A DNA stretch of 64,000 bases from Pseudomonadaceae bacterium (GTDB lineage Bacteria; Pseudomonadota; Alphaproteobacteria; UBA2136; UBA6156). The notes beneath the pieces are model-generated. The model was not told the DNA's origin and searched no databases. It saw only the letters and a list, made by a program, of their open reading frames with translations. Both the position numbers and the translations under genes were made by a program. Location of the stretch: contig JACKLD010000012.1 in NCBI GenBank assembly GCA_024236095.1, positions 310,001-374,000 of the forward strand, given 5' to 3'. Shown here one piece after another: positions 17,201-26,396 of this stretch (position 1 is its first letter; each line of letters opens with the position of its first letter).

Positions 17201-18175
17201 CTATGCACCCCCAAGCAGCATCCCCGCCGCCACCACCAGCGCGCCGCCCAGCACCACTTGCACAATGCTGCGCCAAAAACCGGCTTCCATGTATTTCCAC
17301 TGGATCCACGCAATCGCCACCAGCTCCACCACCACCACCAGCATTGCCAGCGTGGTCGCCGCCCAGAAGTCGCTCAGCAGGTACGGCAACGCATGCCCCA
17401 ACCCGCCCACGGTGGTCATCACCCCGCAGGCAATCCCGCGCGGCCACGGGTTCCCCCGCCCACTAATCTTGCCGTCATCGGCCAAGGCTTCGGTCAACCC
17501 CATGCTAATCCCCGACCCCACACTGGCCGCAAGCCCCACCAACAGCGTCTCGTGGCTGCTGTGGGTGGCAAAGGCGGCGGCAAACAGCGGCGCCAAGGTG
17601 CTCACACTGCCGTCCATCAACCCCGCCAACCCCGGTTGCACGTAGGTCAGCACGAATTGCTTGTGCGCCACATCACGCTCCAATGCCTTGGCATCACTGT
17701 CCAAATGGTCGCCCTGCAAGCCTTCCGCCGTGTCGGCATGGCCTTGCTCGGCCGCCGCCAAATCGCCCAATAACTTCCGCACCCCGGCATCGGTGCTGCG
17801 GCTGGCCGCCAACGCATAAAAGCGCTGGTTCTGCCCCTCAATCTCGCGGGAAGCCTCCCACAACGCATCCACATTCAACGGCTCCATCAGCCACACCGGC
17901 TTGGCGCGCACAAAGCCGCGCACGTCTTCGCGCCGAATCAACGGAATATGCGCCCCGAACTTCTCGGCAAACATGTCCAGCAACGCCCGCCGATGCTCGT
18001 CCTCCTCGGCCGCCATCTCCTCAAACACCTTGGCACTGGCGGGGTATTCCGCCCGCACCCGCGCCGCCATGTCGCGGTACAGGCGCGCATCTTCTTCTTC
18101 CGCCCCAATCGCCAAGGCCAGAATTTCCTTCTCGCTCAAACTTTCAAACGCGCGCTTGCTGCCAAACATAGACAT
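17201..18175 (-). CDS. mbfA: MbfA-type ferritin-like/VIT1 fusion iron exporter
   Basis: A 324-residue fusion. The N-terminal ferritin-like domain (about 1-165) carries di-iron ligands in AIGAEEEDARLYRDMA, EMAAEEDEHRRALLD, and AAAEQGHADTAEGL. The C-terminal VIT1/CCC1 domain (about 175-324) has YVQPGLAGLMDGSVSTLAP and several membrane helices. In alphaproteobacteria MbfA exports iron and protects against iron and peroxide stress, and is usually controlled by Irr; no Irr box was identified here. Start at the ATG after GATGGGGAT. It is divergent from fabI, 29 bp away. Confidence 0.88.
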   Translation of the reverse strand: MSMFGSKRAFESLSEKEILALAIGAEEEDARLYRDMAARVRAEYPASAKVFEEMAAEEDEHRRALLDMFAEKFGAHIPLIRREDVRGFVRAKPVWLMEPLNVDALWEASREIEGQNQRFYALAASRSTDAGVRKLLGDLAAAEQGHADTAEGLQGDHLDSDAKALERDVAHKQFVLTYVQPGLAGLMDGSVSTLAPLFAAAFATHSSHETLLVGLAASVGSGISMGLTEALADDGKISGRGNPWPRGIACGVMTTVGGLGHALPYLLSDFWAATTLAMLVVVVELVAIAWIQWKYMEAGFWRSIVQVVLGGALVVAAGMLLGGA

Positions 18176-18198
18176 ATCCCCATCTTTGCCGCTAGTAT
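18169..18198 (+). promoter_or_regulatory. Promoter of fabI, predicted leaderless
   Basis: TAGACA-N18-TAGTAT ends 6 nt before the fabI ATG. There is no Shine-Dalgarno. Confidence 0.55.
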
Positions 18199-18204
18199 GC
18201 CGCC

Positions 18205-18987
18205 ATGAACACCACACCTCAACTCCTTTCCGGCAAACGTGGCCTCATCATGGGCATCTCCAACGATTGGTCGCTGGCCTGGGGCATCGCCCAAGCCGCC
18301 CATGCGGCAGGGGCACAGTTGGTCATCACCAGCCCGAATGAAACCATGGACAAACGCGTCACCCCGCTGGCCGCAAGCCTCGGCGTCACCACAGTCCACC
18401 GCTGCGACGTGCAATCCGACGCCGACCTCGCCGACCTGTCTGCCAAGGCGGGCAAGCTTGATTTCATCGTCCACGCCATCGCCTTCGCCCACAAGGATGA
18501 ACTCAAAGGCGGCATCACCAACACCACGCGGGAGGGCTTCCGCCTTGCCATGGATGTCTCGTGCTATTCCTTCATCGCCGTGGCCAAAGCCTTGCAAGGC
18601 AACCTCAACGATGGCGCCAGCCTACTCACCCTCAGCTATCTGGGCGGCGAGAAAGTCGTCCCCAACTACAATGTCATGGGCGTCGCCAAAGCGGCGTTGG
18701 AGAGCGCCACCCGCTATCTGGCGGCCGAATTCGGCCCCCGCGCCATCCGCGTCAATGCCCTCTCGGCTGGCCCGGTCAAAACCCTCGCCGCCAGTGGTAT
18801 CGGCGACTTCAAGGCCATGCTCGCGCACCATGAAAAGACCGCCCCCCTCAAACGCCTCACCACACAAGAAGACGTGGCCAACGCCGCCCTTTACCTGATG
18901 TCGAACCTCAGCAGCGGCACCACCGGCCAAACCCTCTATGTCGACGGCGGCGCCAACATCCTCGGCCCCACGCCGTTAGCGGGTTAA
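18205..18987 (+). CDS. fabI: Enoyl-[acyl-carrier-protein] reductase (NADH)
   Basis: A 260-residue SDR-fold enzyme that performs the last reduction of each fatty-acid elongation cycle. FabI-type nucleotide motif GLIMGISNDWSLAWGIAQ, catalytic Tyr and Lys in the YX6K element (YNVMGVAKAALESATRYLA), NALSAGPVKTLAASGI substrate loop region, and the C-terminal LYVDGGANILG. Tail-to-tail overlap of 12 nt with the next gene. Confidence 0.95.
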   Translation: MNTTPQLLSGKRGLIMGISNDWSLAWGIAQAAHAAGAQLVITSPNETMDKRVTPLAASLGVTTVHRCDVQSDADLADLSAKAGKLDFIVHAIAFAHKDELKGGITNTTREGFRLAMDVSCYSFIAVAKALQGNLNDGASLLTLSYLGGEKVVPNYNVMGVAKAALESATRYLAAEFGPRAIRVNALSAGPVKTLAASGIGDFKAMLAHHEKTAPLKRLTTQEDVANAALYLMSNLSSGTTGQTLYVDGGANILGPTPLAG

Positions 18988-19440
18988 ACGTCCACCACCG
19001 AACGCAAACACAAACCCCGCCGCATCGGCACGCTTGGCCGGGGCCGCCGTCCCCGTCGGCAAAGCCTCATGCCCCTGCCGACGTTCAGCCTCCTCGCGCG
19101 CCATGCGGCTCAACACCCGCATGCCGATCGCCACATGCATTTGCAGCGCTTCTTCTTCAATCGCGCGCAAACGTGAATCCTGCCTGTAATCACGCTTGCC
19201 CCACAACGCTTCAAACGCGTCGCGGCCCAACGCCGCCCTATCCTCCACGCATTGATTACGCATCTGCGTATAAACCTCCTCGAAACGGTTCCGGGCATCA
19301 CGATACCCCGGGCTTCCCGCAAACTCGGCCACATCGCCGCCATAAACCCCCGATACCGTGGCAAACTCATGCAACTCCGGCAACAAATTCTCCGCCACGG
19401 CGTCTTTCATCTCCGGCGATAAACGCAATCTGTCCACCAT
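18976..19440 (-). CDS. Hypothetical soluble protein
   Basis: A 154-residue protein, helical and charged (AIEEEALQMHVAIGMRVLSRM, REEAERRQGHEALP). AGGAGG lies 7 nt before the chosen ATG, which begins MVDRLRLSPEM; an upstream in-frame ATG has no such site. Its 3' end overlaps the end of fabI on the other strand. Not recognised. Confidence 0.6.
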   Translation of the reverse strand: MVDRLRLSPEMKDAVAENLLPELHEFATVSGVYGGDVAEFAGSPGYRDARNRFEEVYTQMRNQCVEDRAALGRDAFEALWGKRDYRQDSRLRAIEEEALQMHVAIGMRVLSRMAREEAERRQGHEALPTGTAAPAKRADAAGFVFAFGGGRLTR

Positions 19441-19626
19441 GGCTGTCCCTCCTGCTTTGTGTATGATTAATGCCTCCAGCATAGAAACACCACCTCGCCC
19501 CCACAACCCCACACCCCATAAAAACCCGCTGCAAACTTGTAAAAATACCGACTCCGGTAAGCCGATGGTAAGAAACTGTATCCACTTTGCACCACCCCCT
19601 TCCCGCCACGGGCGTAGCCCTGCCAC

Positions 19627-20673
19627 CTATCCCCGCTGCCGCAACCGCGCCTTCACAAACCCCGCCACCAACAACGTATCCATCAATCCGGCAGCGGGTG
19701 CGCGCATCCCCAAGCGGCCATCCCACAGCTTGGCGCGCCCCTGCTTCACCATCAACTCCAAAAAGCGCCCAAACTTGCGCGGCATCCGCCTGCTTGCCCC
19801 CCACACATACACCGGCTTGCCCGCCGTCGCCGCTTCCGAAATCATGCTGACACTCTCCCCCGTCACCACCACCCCCTGCGCCAAGGCAAGGTAGGCAAAA
19901 TACGGGTTATCCCGCGCCTCGGGGTCATCCGGCTGCCAAAACGCCACCGGCACATCTTTCTGCCCTTCAAACGCCTTGCGCAACACCTTGGTCACCTTGG
20001 TGCCGGTGCGCCTGCTGGTAGAAACCATCACGCTGTACCCATTGGCCTTGGCCGCCTGCAACACATCCTCGACCAACGCCCGCGCTTCTTCCACGCCAAA
20101 CCTACCATGACGGCTCGCCCCGCCCACCATCACCGCCAGGCGCGGCAGCTTGCAATGCTGCAAACGCCGCTCCCACCGGTCGGCCTCGGCCGCCAACCGT
20201 GCCGCCGTCACCCGCCCCAGCGCGCCGGTGGTCACGCAGATGTTCTTGCGCCCCGCCGGCGGCCTGTCATGCTGGGGCATCACCACCACGTCGAAGGCAT
20301 CCCACGGCCCGCGCGGCTTCAACACCTGCACCGTAAACACCTTCTTGCCATACTTGCACTTCAACCAACGCAATACGCGGCTGTTGCGGCTCCCCGCCCC
20401 CAACACCACCGTCGGCGGAACATCCTTCGGCAAGGTGTCAAACACCGTCTCCACCGGCAAAAAGCCCCACAGCCACCGCAATCCCCACGGCAGCTTGCGC
20501 AAGCGTACCCGCCGCAACTCCGGATCCTTCACCCCCAACGCCTCGGCAATGCCCAACGCTTGGTTCACATGCCCGGCCCGTCCGTCATCCAACACCCATG
20601 CCTCATCCACATTGGCCGCCGCCGTGCGCCCACGCATCAACGCCTTCTCCACCGCATCCACATCCACCGCCAT
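19627..20673 (-). CDS. ELM1/GtrOC1 family putative glycosyltransferase
   Basis: A 348-residue protein of the family named for plant mitochondrial fission factor ELM1. It starts with WVLDDGRAGHVNQALGIAEALG, the most conserved family block. It continues with VLGAGSRNSR, VGGASRHGRF and the nucleotide-sugar-type segment VTGESVSMISEAATAGKPVYVW, typical of GT-B folds. Its position last in a run with an O-antigen ligase-like protein and a glycosyltransferase supports a role in envelope glycan synthesis. Confidence 0.82.
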   Translation of the reverse strand: MAVDVDAVEKALMRGRTAAANVDEAWVLDDGRAGHVNQALGIAEALGVKDPELRRVRLRKLPWGLRWLWGFLPVETVFDTLPKDVPPTVVLGAGSRNSRVLRWLKCKYGKKVFTVQVLKPRGPWDAFDVVVMPQHDRPPAGRKNICVTTGALGRVTAARLAAEADRWERRLQHCKLPRLAVMVGGASRHGRFGVEEARALVEDVLQAAKANGYSVMVSTSRRTGTKVTKVLRKAFEGQKDVPVAFWQPDDPEARDNPYFAYLALAQGVVVTGESVSMISEAATAGKPVYVWGASRRMPRKFGRFLELMVKQGRAKLWDGRLGMRAPAAGLMDTLLVAGFVKARLRQRG

Positions 20674-20738
20674 CCGAGCAACCTTTTTTGTTATGATACC
20701 TCACACTACCCTATCCGGCGTCTTTCACCAACTCCCGA

Positions 20739-20957
20739 TCATTCGCCCTCAAACGGCACCGTCTCGCCGGCCTCCCCCACAATCTTGCTTACCTGCAATT
20801 CAGCCTGCTCCAACTGCCCCTTGCACACCTTCAACAACGCCATCCCCTGCTCAAATGCCTGCAAACTCTCGGCCAAGGGCAACGCCCCCCGCTCCAACTT
20901 GGCCACCACCTCGTCCAACTTGGCCATGTTGGCCTCAAACGTCACCTGCCCGGTCAT
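20739..20957 (-). CDS. xseB: Exodeoxyribonuclease VII small subunit
   Basis: A 72-residue XseB with the typical helical hairpin: FEANMAKLDEVVAKLERGALPLAESLQAFEQGM, then LLKVCKGQLEQAELQVSKI (given in parts). It binds XseA to form the ssDNA exonuclease. ATGA overlap with the glycosyltransferase upstream. xseA is not in the window. Confidence 0.92.
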   Translation of the reverse strand: MTGQVTFEANMAKLDEVVAKLERGALPLAESLQAFEQGMALLKVCKGQLEQAELQVSKIVGEAGETVPFEGE

Positions 20958-22039
20958 TCCGACACCTCCCGTTTCAAACCTTTTCCAACCAGATTAGCAT
21001 AATACCCCACATAATCCCCCACCACCACATCCTCGCTGTAGCGGCTGGCAAACACCTTGTGCCCCGCTTTGGCCAACTTGCCCGCCAACGTACCATCCTC
21101 CAGCAACTGCGTCACCGCCGCTCCCAACGCCCCTGCATCATCCACCGCCACCAGCAAGCCGGTTCTGCCGTCTTCCATCAGCCCCAGCGGCCCCACGGTT
21201 TTGCTGGCAATCACCGGAAGCCCGTGCGCCCACCCGTCCAGCACCGTATTGCCCAACGGCTCCACCCGGCTCGGCGCCAGCCATATGTCCGCCGCCGCCG
21301 CCGCCGTGTCCACTTCATCCTGCCAGCCGGCAAACACCACCCGCGGGGCCACCCCCAAGTCCGCCGCCAACTTCTCCAGCGCCACCCGCTCACGGCCTTC
21401 GCCCGCCAACAACAGCCATACGTGCTCCGGCAACACCGCCAACGCCCGCAACGCCACATCCACCCCTTTCACCGCATGCAGCCGGCCACTCATCAGCAGC
21501 ACCGTCGCATCCGCCGGAATCCCCCACGCCGCCCGCGCCGCCTCCCGCCGCACCTGCCATCCATCCGGCGGCGAAGGAATGAAATTCCCGATCACATTCA
21601 CCCGCCCCTCCGGCCATCCTCCGTCCTTACAATACCTTGCTATATCTTCAGTGTTTGCAATTAAATAATCGACTTTTCCGAAGTAGTTTTTTAATTTGTA
21701 ATACCCCCCCAGCCGCGCCACCTTGCGCCATTTGCCTTCAGGCATAAAGCGCGTCGCGCGGTTCATCCACCCCTGCACGATGTCCGCCCCAAAGCCTTCC
21801 GCCACCCGCTTCACCCGCGCACCGGTGCGCCAGTCCAGCCAGCCGCCAAACCCTGCTTCTTCATGCGGAATCCCCAACGCCTGCAACCGCCCCGCCGCCC
21901 AACTTCCCTTGCGCACCACCGGCAACAGTTCAACCTCGTCGCGCTTGTGCAAGCCTTCCATCAAACGGATGAAAAACGTCTCCGCGCCCCCCGGCCCGGC
22001 AGCGCCCATCAGGTGCATCACACGCAGTTTTCGACTCAT
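20954..22039 (-). CDS. Glycosyltransferase family 4-like protein
   Basis: A 361-residue GT-B enzyme. N-terminal acceptor domain opens with VMHLMGAAGPGGAETFFIRL. The C-terminal donor domain contains LLMSGRLHAVKGVDVALRA, GEGRERVALEKLAADLGV, and an EPLGNTVLDGWAHGLPVIAS motif (the E-x7-E-like nucleotide-sugar site). It likely builds a surface glycan with the adjacent ligase. Ten nt follow the upstream stop. Confidence 0.88.
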   Translation of the reverse strand: MSRKLRVMHLMGAAGPGGAETFFIRLMEGLHKRDEVELLPVVRKGSWAAGRLQALGIPHEEAGFGGWLDWRTGARVKRVAEGFGADIVQGWMNRATRFMPEGKWRKVARLGGYYKLKNYFGKVDYLIANTEDIARYCKDGGWPEGRVNVIGNFIPSPPDGWQVRREAARAAWGIPADATVLLMSGRLHAVKGVDVALRALAVLPEHVWLLLAGEGRERVALEKLAADLGVAPRVVFAGWQDEVDTAAAAADIWLAPSRVEPLGNTVLDGWAHGLPVIASKTVGPLGLMEDGRTGLLVAVDDAGALGAAVTQLLEDGTLAGKLAKAGHKVFASRYSEDVVVGDYVGYYANLVGKGLKREVSE

Positions 22040-22049
22040 CTGCACGGGC

Positions 22050-23318
22050 CTACTTGCTGCCCACCAAGGTGGTGCGGGCAATCACCCGCCCCTTCTTGCG
22101 CTTGTGCTGGGCGTCTCCCGCCCAGCCAGCGCGCCAGCCCAGCAGACTGGTAAACACGAAGAACGACACCCACCACATGTTGAAGATGCTGGTATTGGCC
22201 AATCCGGCGGTCAAAAACGCCAGCAAGCTGGCCAATGCCGCCACACCATACAGGTTGGCCTTGGCGTAACGCACGAAGCTCGCAAGCAGCACGCCCATCA
22301 ACGCCACAAACAACGCGGTACCAACCAACCCCGTCTCCAGCAGCATTTGCAGTACCCAGTTATGCGGATGCATGTCCACCGCCCCCGGCAAATGGCGGAA
22401 GCCCATCAGCCCCACCCCGAACAACGGCGCATCGTCAATATGCGCCAAGGCGCTCTGCCATACTTCCAGCCGCCCGCTCATCATCCCGCGCCCGCCTTCG
22501 GGCACGATCATCAGCCGCTTCAGCACGAATTCCGGCCCATACGCCAGCGCGTACACGCCAAGCCCGGCCACCACCACCAGCGCCACACTCAACCAATGTC
22601 GCGCATGCACCACCAACTTATGATACCGCCCCGCCATATATAAAAACACCACCACCGCCACCATGCCGCCGGCCCAGCCAGCCCGACCACCGCACACCAC
22701 CAGCGTCAGCAAACTCACCGCCGCGCCGGGCAACGCCACCTTGCGGGCAAAGGGCTCGCCCTCTTTGGCTTTCATCAGCAAGCGTGCCCACACAAACGGC
22801 AAAATCACCGCCAACGCACTGCTGAAGAAGTTCAGCCGGTACTGCCCGGTGTACTTGTCACTGCCATGGATGAACAGCGAAAGCCGGGGTTCATCCAGCA
22901 AGGCATCCAACAACGCCAACCCCATCATGCAGAAGGCGGTCACCGCCATGCTTTTCAGCAAAACCTCCACATACGCGCCGGGCATCTGCCTCAACAGAAT
23001 GAACATCCCTGCCGCAACCCCCATGGCCAGCAACACGTCCAACCATTTGTCGAAAGAAACCGCCGCCTCCGCCGCCATCGCGGACGAAACCAGAAAACTC
23101 CCCAGCATCAGCACACAAAGCACCACCACCCAACTGTCCAGCATCAGCCGCACACTGCCACGCAAACTGTCACCCTTGGTGGCAGTCAGCCCCACCAGCA
23201 AGCCCACCGCCAGAAGCCCATAGGTCAAGCCGGGCTTCAGCAACAAAATGCACGGCAACGCCGCCCCCAGCAACACGGCGGAAATCCGCCACAACATCTT
23301 CTTGTCTTCGTTTTTCAT
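22050..23318 (-). CDS. O-antigen ligase/polymerase-like membrane protein (Wzy_C)
   Basis: A 422-residue protein with about 11-12 membrane helices. The large periplasmic loop near residues 270-320 has GRLEVWQSALAHIDDAPLFGVG and HPHNWVLQMLLETGLVG, the hallmark of the O-antigen ligase family (conserved Arg and His). It joins glycans to lipid A core or polymerises repeat units in the inner membrane. First gene of the operon that continues with glycosyltransferase, xseB and ELM1 protein. Confidence 0.88.
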   Translation of the reverse strand: MKNEDKKMLWRISAVLLGAALPCILLLKPGLTYGLLAVGLLVGLTATKGDSLRGSVRLMLDSWVVVLCVLMLGSFLVSSAMAAEAAVSFDKWLDVLLAMGVAAGMFILLRQMPGAYVEVLLKSMAVTAFCMMGLALLDALLDEPRLSLFIHGSDKYTGQYRLNFFSSALAVILPFVWARLLMKAKEGEPFARKVALPGAAVSLLTLVVCGGRAGWAGGMVAVVVFLYMAGRYHKLVVHARHWLSVALVVVAGLGVYALAYGPEFVLKRLMIVPEGGRGMMSGRLEVWQSALAHIDDAPLFGVGLMGFRHLPGAVDMHPHNWVLQMLLETGLVGTALFVALMGVLLASFVRYAKANLYGVAALASLLAFLTAGLANTSIFNMWWVSFFVFTSLLGWRAGWAGDAQHKRKKGRVIARTTLVGSK

Positions 23319-23416
23319 GGCGCCGTTATACGCCAATCACCCCCCAACCACCAGCACCCCTGTTTTCATTTGGGCACAAATCGGCTAAACAATCTTCCGT
23401 AACAGAAAGCACACCC

Positions 23417-24784
23417 ATGCCCGCCAACGATATGTCCGCCATCGTTTCCCTATGCAAACGCCGCGGTTTTATCTTCCAGTCGTCCGATATCTACGGCGGC
23501 CTCAAAGGCGTGTACGACTACGGCCCCTTGGGCGTGGAGCTTAAAAACAACGTCAAATCAAGCTGGTGGCGCCACATGGTGTACCAGCGCGATGACGTGG
23601 AAGGGCTGGATGCCGCCATCATCGCCCACCGCAAACTGTTCCAGTATTCGGGCCATGAAGACGGCTTCCACGACCCGCTGGTGGAATGCAAAAAATGCCA
23701 CGCCCGCATGCGCCAAGACAAAATGGCCGACCCCACCAAATGCGACGAATGCGGCAGCACCGAGCTGACCCCACCCCGCACCTTCAACCTGCTGTTCCCT
23801 GTAAAAGCAGGCCCCGTGGGCGATGATGGCGAACACAACGCTTATCTTCGCGGCGAGACCTGCCAGCACATTTTCGCCAACTTCAAAAACGTCATGGACA
23901 GCACCGGCCGCCGCCCCCCCTTCGGCATCGCGCAAATCGGCAAAGCCTACCGGAATGAAATCATCGCCCGCAACTTCATCTTCCGCATGCGCGAGTTCGA
24001 GCAACTGGAACTGGAATACTTCGTCAAACCCGGTACCGATGAAGACTGGTTCAACCACTGGCGCGAGCAAAGCAAGGCTTGGTGGGTCTCACTCGGCTTG
24101 GCCGACGACCACGTCAAGGAAGAAGAGCTCGCCGCCGACGACCTCCCCCACTATGCCAAACGCACCATCGACATGGAGTACAAATTCGTCCACGGCTTCG
24201 ACGAAATCGAAAGCATCAACAACCGCACCGACTACGACCTCGGCAACCACACCAAGGGGCAAGACGAATTCCCCATCCACGCCAAAGTCCGCGAGAACAA
24301 AGACTCCAACACCAAAATGGCGGTTCAAGACATTGAAACCAAGGAATGGTACATCCCCTATGTGGTGGAAGCCTCCTTCGGCCTCGACCGCGCCGTCATG
24401 GCAGTGCTCACCGAAGCCTACACCGAAGAAACATTGGAAAACGGAGATACCCGCACGGTGCTCAAGTTCAAGCCGCATCTGGCGCCCATCAAGGCGGCGG
24501 TCATCCCGCTGGCCAAAAACAAGCCGGAACTGGTGGAATTGGCCAAGAAGGTGAAAGACGACCTCCAACGCCTCGGCCTTGGCCGCGTGATGCTGGAAAT
24601 GTCCGGCAACGTCGGCAAGGCCTACCGCAAGCATGATGAAGTCGGCACCCCCGTCTGCATCACGGTGGATTTCGACAGTCTTGAAGACGGCGCCGTCACC
24701 CTGCGCGACCGCGATACCATGCAGCAGCAGCGCCTGCCCATCGCAAGCCTGCCCGCCAAACTGCTGGAAATCGTCAACACCTGA
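23417..24784 (+). CDS. glyS: Glycyl-tRNA synthetase, single-chain alpha2 type
   Basis: A 455-residue class II synthetase of the homodimeric type, not the alpha2-beta2 GlyQ/GlyS type usual in proteobacteria. N-terminal motif FIFQSSDIYGGLKGVYDYGPLG, a zinc-like CKKC...CDEC pair (about 93-116), motif 2 region AYRNEIIARNFIFRMREFEQ, motif 3 near ASFGLDRAVMA, and the anticodon-binding C-terminus. The conserved RPETAQG segment reads RGETCQH here. Weak ribosome site. Confidence 0.92.
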   Translation: MPANDMSAIVSLCKRRGFIFQSSDIYGGLKGVYDYGPLGVELKNNVKSSWWRHMVYQRDDVEGLDAAIIAHRKLFQYSGHEDGFHDPLVECKKCHARMRQDKMADPTKCDECGSTELTPPRTFNLLFPVKAGPVGDDGEHNAYLRGETCQHIFANFKNVMDSTGRRPPFGIAQIGKAYRNEIIARNFIFRMREFEQLELEYFVKPGTDEDWFNHWREQSKAWWVSLGLADDHVKEEELAADDLPHYAKRTIDMEYKFVHGFDEIESINNRTDYDLGNHTKGQDEFPIHAKVRENKDSNTKMAVQDIETKEWYIPYVVEASFGLDRAVMAVLTEAYTEETLENGDTRTVLKFKPHLAPIKAAVIPLAKNKPELVELAKKVKDDLQRLGLGRVMLEMSGNVGKAYRKHDEVGTPVCITVDFDSLEDGAVTLRDRDTMQQQRLPIASLPAKLLEIVNT

Positions 24785-24816
24785 CAATGTTCGCGTTGCG
24801 CTATTTGCAATAAACT

Positions 24817-24912
24817 GGGGAGGGGGCGCTGGCCCCCTCGCACCGAAGGCGTCATTCCAGCCCCGCCAAGCCGAAGCAACGGCAGTTGACGGACAGCTGG
24901 AACCCAACGCCC
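24817..24912. repeat. Dispersed repeat, composite form
   Basis: GGGGAGGGGGCG...GCCCCCTCGCACCGAAGGCGTCATTCC then a 45-bp interior (CCCCGCCAAGCCGAAGCAACGGC, GTTGACGGACAG) and AGCTGGAACCCAACGCC. Close matches lie at 30411 and 59770. Confidence 0.8.
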
Positions 24913-24951
24913 ACGGCACATGTTCCCGCATAAGAAATCACTCAAACGACT

Positions 24952-25734
24952 TTAAAGATGCCGGAAATCAGGATCCGCCACATCCCACCAACGGTTCAGG
25001 CGTGAAAGGGCATCTCCAGCACCTTTCAAGACCGAATCCCGGGACATTGCGCGCAACGGATACGTTTCCGCATAACGCATCATCCGCGCATTGAACACAT
25101 GAGCCGCGCCTATCATCACCTCACCAACCTGGGCATATGCCCACCCACGCTTGGTCTGGCCGAACATGTCGGCACTCATCGCCCGCAAGGTCTCCGCGTC
25201 CGGCTCGCTACGCCCGCGCATATGACGCAACGCGCCGCTGCTTTTCGCCAACACATGCAGGGCATCTCCAACCCCTCGGCATTCACGGATAAGCACCCGC
25301 GCTGCATGCTCATCATTCCGTCCGGGCAACGGCGCACCAACCGGAACATGAATATCCCGCGGCCTATCCTCGCCCAATCGCGGCGCCCGGAAATAGTCCA
25401 GCATCACATCCACCGCCGCACCGGCCATCTGATAATTCTTCAACTTCTTGTTCAACAGGTATTTACGGCACCCGACATAAGCCCCCGCAACAAACGGCGC
25501 CCCCACCGCCACCGCACTCCCGCCGGCAAGCCACTCAATATTCTGGGCCGAAACAGCCAAACCGGCCATACCGACACCGGCAACCACACCGGCGACCGAT
25601 GTCGCCAAATAGTCCATCATCAGGCCCGCTTTTTCGCTTTCAACGTTATGTTGACGCCCGCGCCAATACCGCGCCGCGTCCTGCAAGCGTTTGCCCATCG
25701 GATGCATTGCAACCGTTACCTCTTGTCCATTCAT
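24952..25734 (-). CDS. Hypothetical protein with two central membrane helices
   Basis: A 260-residue protein. Two hydrophobic segments (about residues 43-62, LATSVAGVVAGVGMAGLAV; and 72-90, GGSAVAVGAPFVAGAYVG) sit between charged soluble parts. The C-terminal part is helical and His/Arg-rich (HAARVLIRECRGVGDALHVL). Start at the ATG after TTGTGGGGT; a TTG 9 nt upstream is possible. Function unknown. Confidence 0.6.
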   Translation of the reverse strand: MNGQEVTVAMHPMGKRLQDAARYWRGRQHNVESEKAGLMMDYLATSVAGVVAGVGMAGLAVSAQNIEWLAGGSAVAVGAPFVAGAYVGCRKYLLNKKLKNYQMAGAAVDVMLDYFRAPRLGEDRPRDIHVPVGAPLPGRNDEHAARVLIRECRGVGDALHVLAKSSGALRHMRGRSEPDAETLRAMSADMFGQTKRGWAYAQVGEVMIGAAHVFNARMMRYAETYPLRAMSRDSVLKGAGDALSRLNRWWDVADPDFRHL

Positions 25735-25765
25735 ACCCCACAAGATAGGGCGCGATGCAGTCTAT

Positions 25766-26359
25766 TCAAGCCTGACCCGCCGCGCCCTGCAAACACGCTC
25801 CGGCAAACAACGTCCATTTCTGCGCGGCAGGCACCTGCGGCAGGTTGAACGAATAGGCCACCGCCGTCGCCGCCAGCAGCCCGTAAAACAGCTCGGTGGC
25901 CTGTTCGGGGCTTACCGAACGCACCAATGCCCCTTGCACTTCGCCGTATTTCAGAATCTGCGCCACCTGTGCCCGCACCTTGGCATTCAACAGCTTCATG
26001 CGCTCGGCCATCGGCGCCGCCTCGGTGGTGCCGCCACCCAGCAACATCCGCGCAAGCCCCGGGTGCCCTTCCAAAAACGCCATATGCTGTTCAAACACCG
26101 TTTCCAACCGCTTGGCGGTGGGCTCGTTGCCTTGCTGCACCTTGTTCAGCGGCGCCAACAGGTTGGCTTCCATGTAGGTGGCGATGCTTTCAAAGATATC
26201 GTCCTTGCTCTTGTAATGACGGTAAATCGCGCCGTCGGTCACATGGATTTCCTGCGCGATCCGCTGCACGGTGATCTTGTTGGCGGGGTTTTCCAGCAGG
26301 GTGGCAACCGCTTTCAAAATCCGCAGTTGTCCGGGGCTCATTTCGCCTGTTTTGGCCAT
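25766..26359 (-). CDS. TetR/AcrR family transcriptional regulator (SlmA-like)
   Basis: A 197-residue protein. The N-terminal HTH is ITVQRIAQEIHVTDGAIYRHYKSKDDIF. The ligand domain contains EGHPGLARMLLGGG and ERMKLLNAKVRAQVAQIL, arranged like SlmA, the enterobacterial nucleoid-occlusion factor. A perfect inverted repeat lies 21 bp before the ATG, suggesting autoregulation. Whether it controls division or a neighbouring gene cannot be said. Confidence 0.85.
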   Translation of the reverse strand: MAKTGEMSPGQLRILKAVATLLENPANKITVQRIAQEIHVTDGAIYRHYKSKDDIFESIATYMEANLLAPLNKVQQGNEPTAKRLETVFEQHMAFLEGHPGLARMLLGGGTTEAAPMAERMKLLNAKVRAQVAQILKYGEVQGALVRSVSPEQATELFYGLLAATAVAYSFNLPQVPAAQKWTLFAGACLQGAAGQA

Positions 26360-26380
26360 GATATCGGGCTTTCCTTCAAG

Positions 26381-26396
26381 GTAAGCGCCTGCTTAC
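26381..26396. promoter_or_regulatory. Likely TetR-family operator
   Basis: GTAAGC-GCCT-GCTTAC, a perfect 6-bp inverted repeat with 4-bp spacer between the regulator gene and the next upstream gene. Confidence 0.6.
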
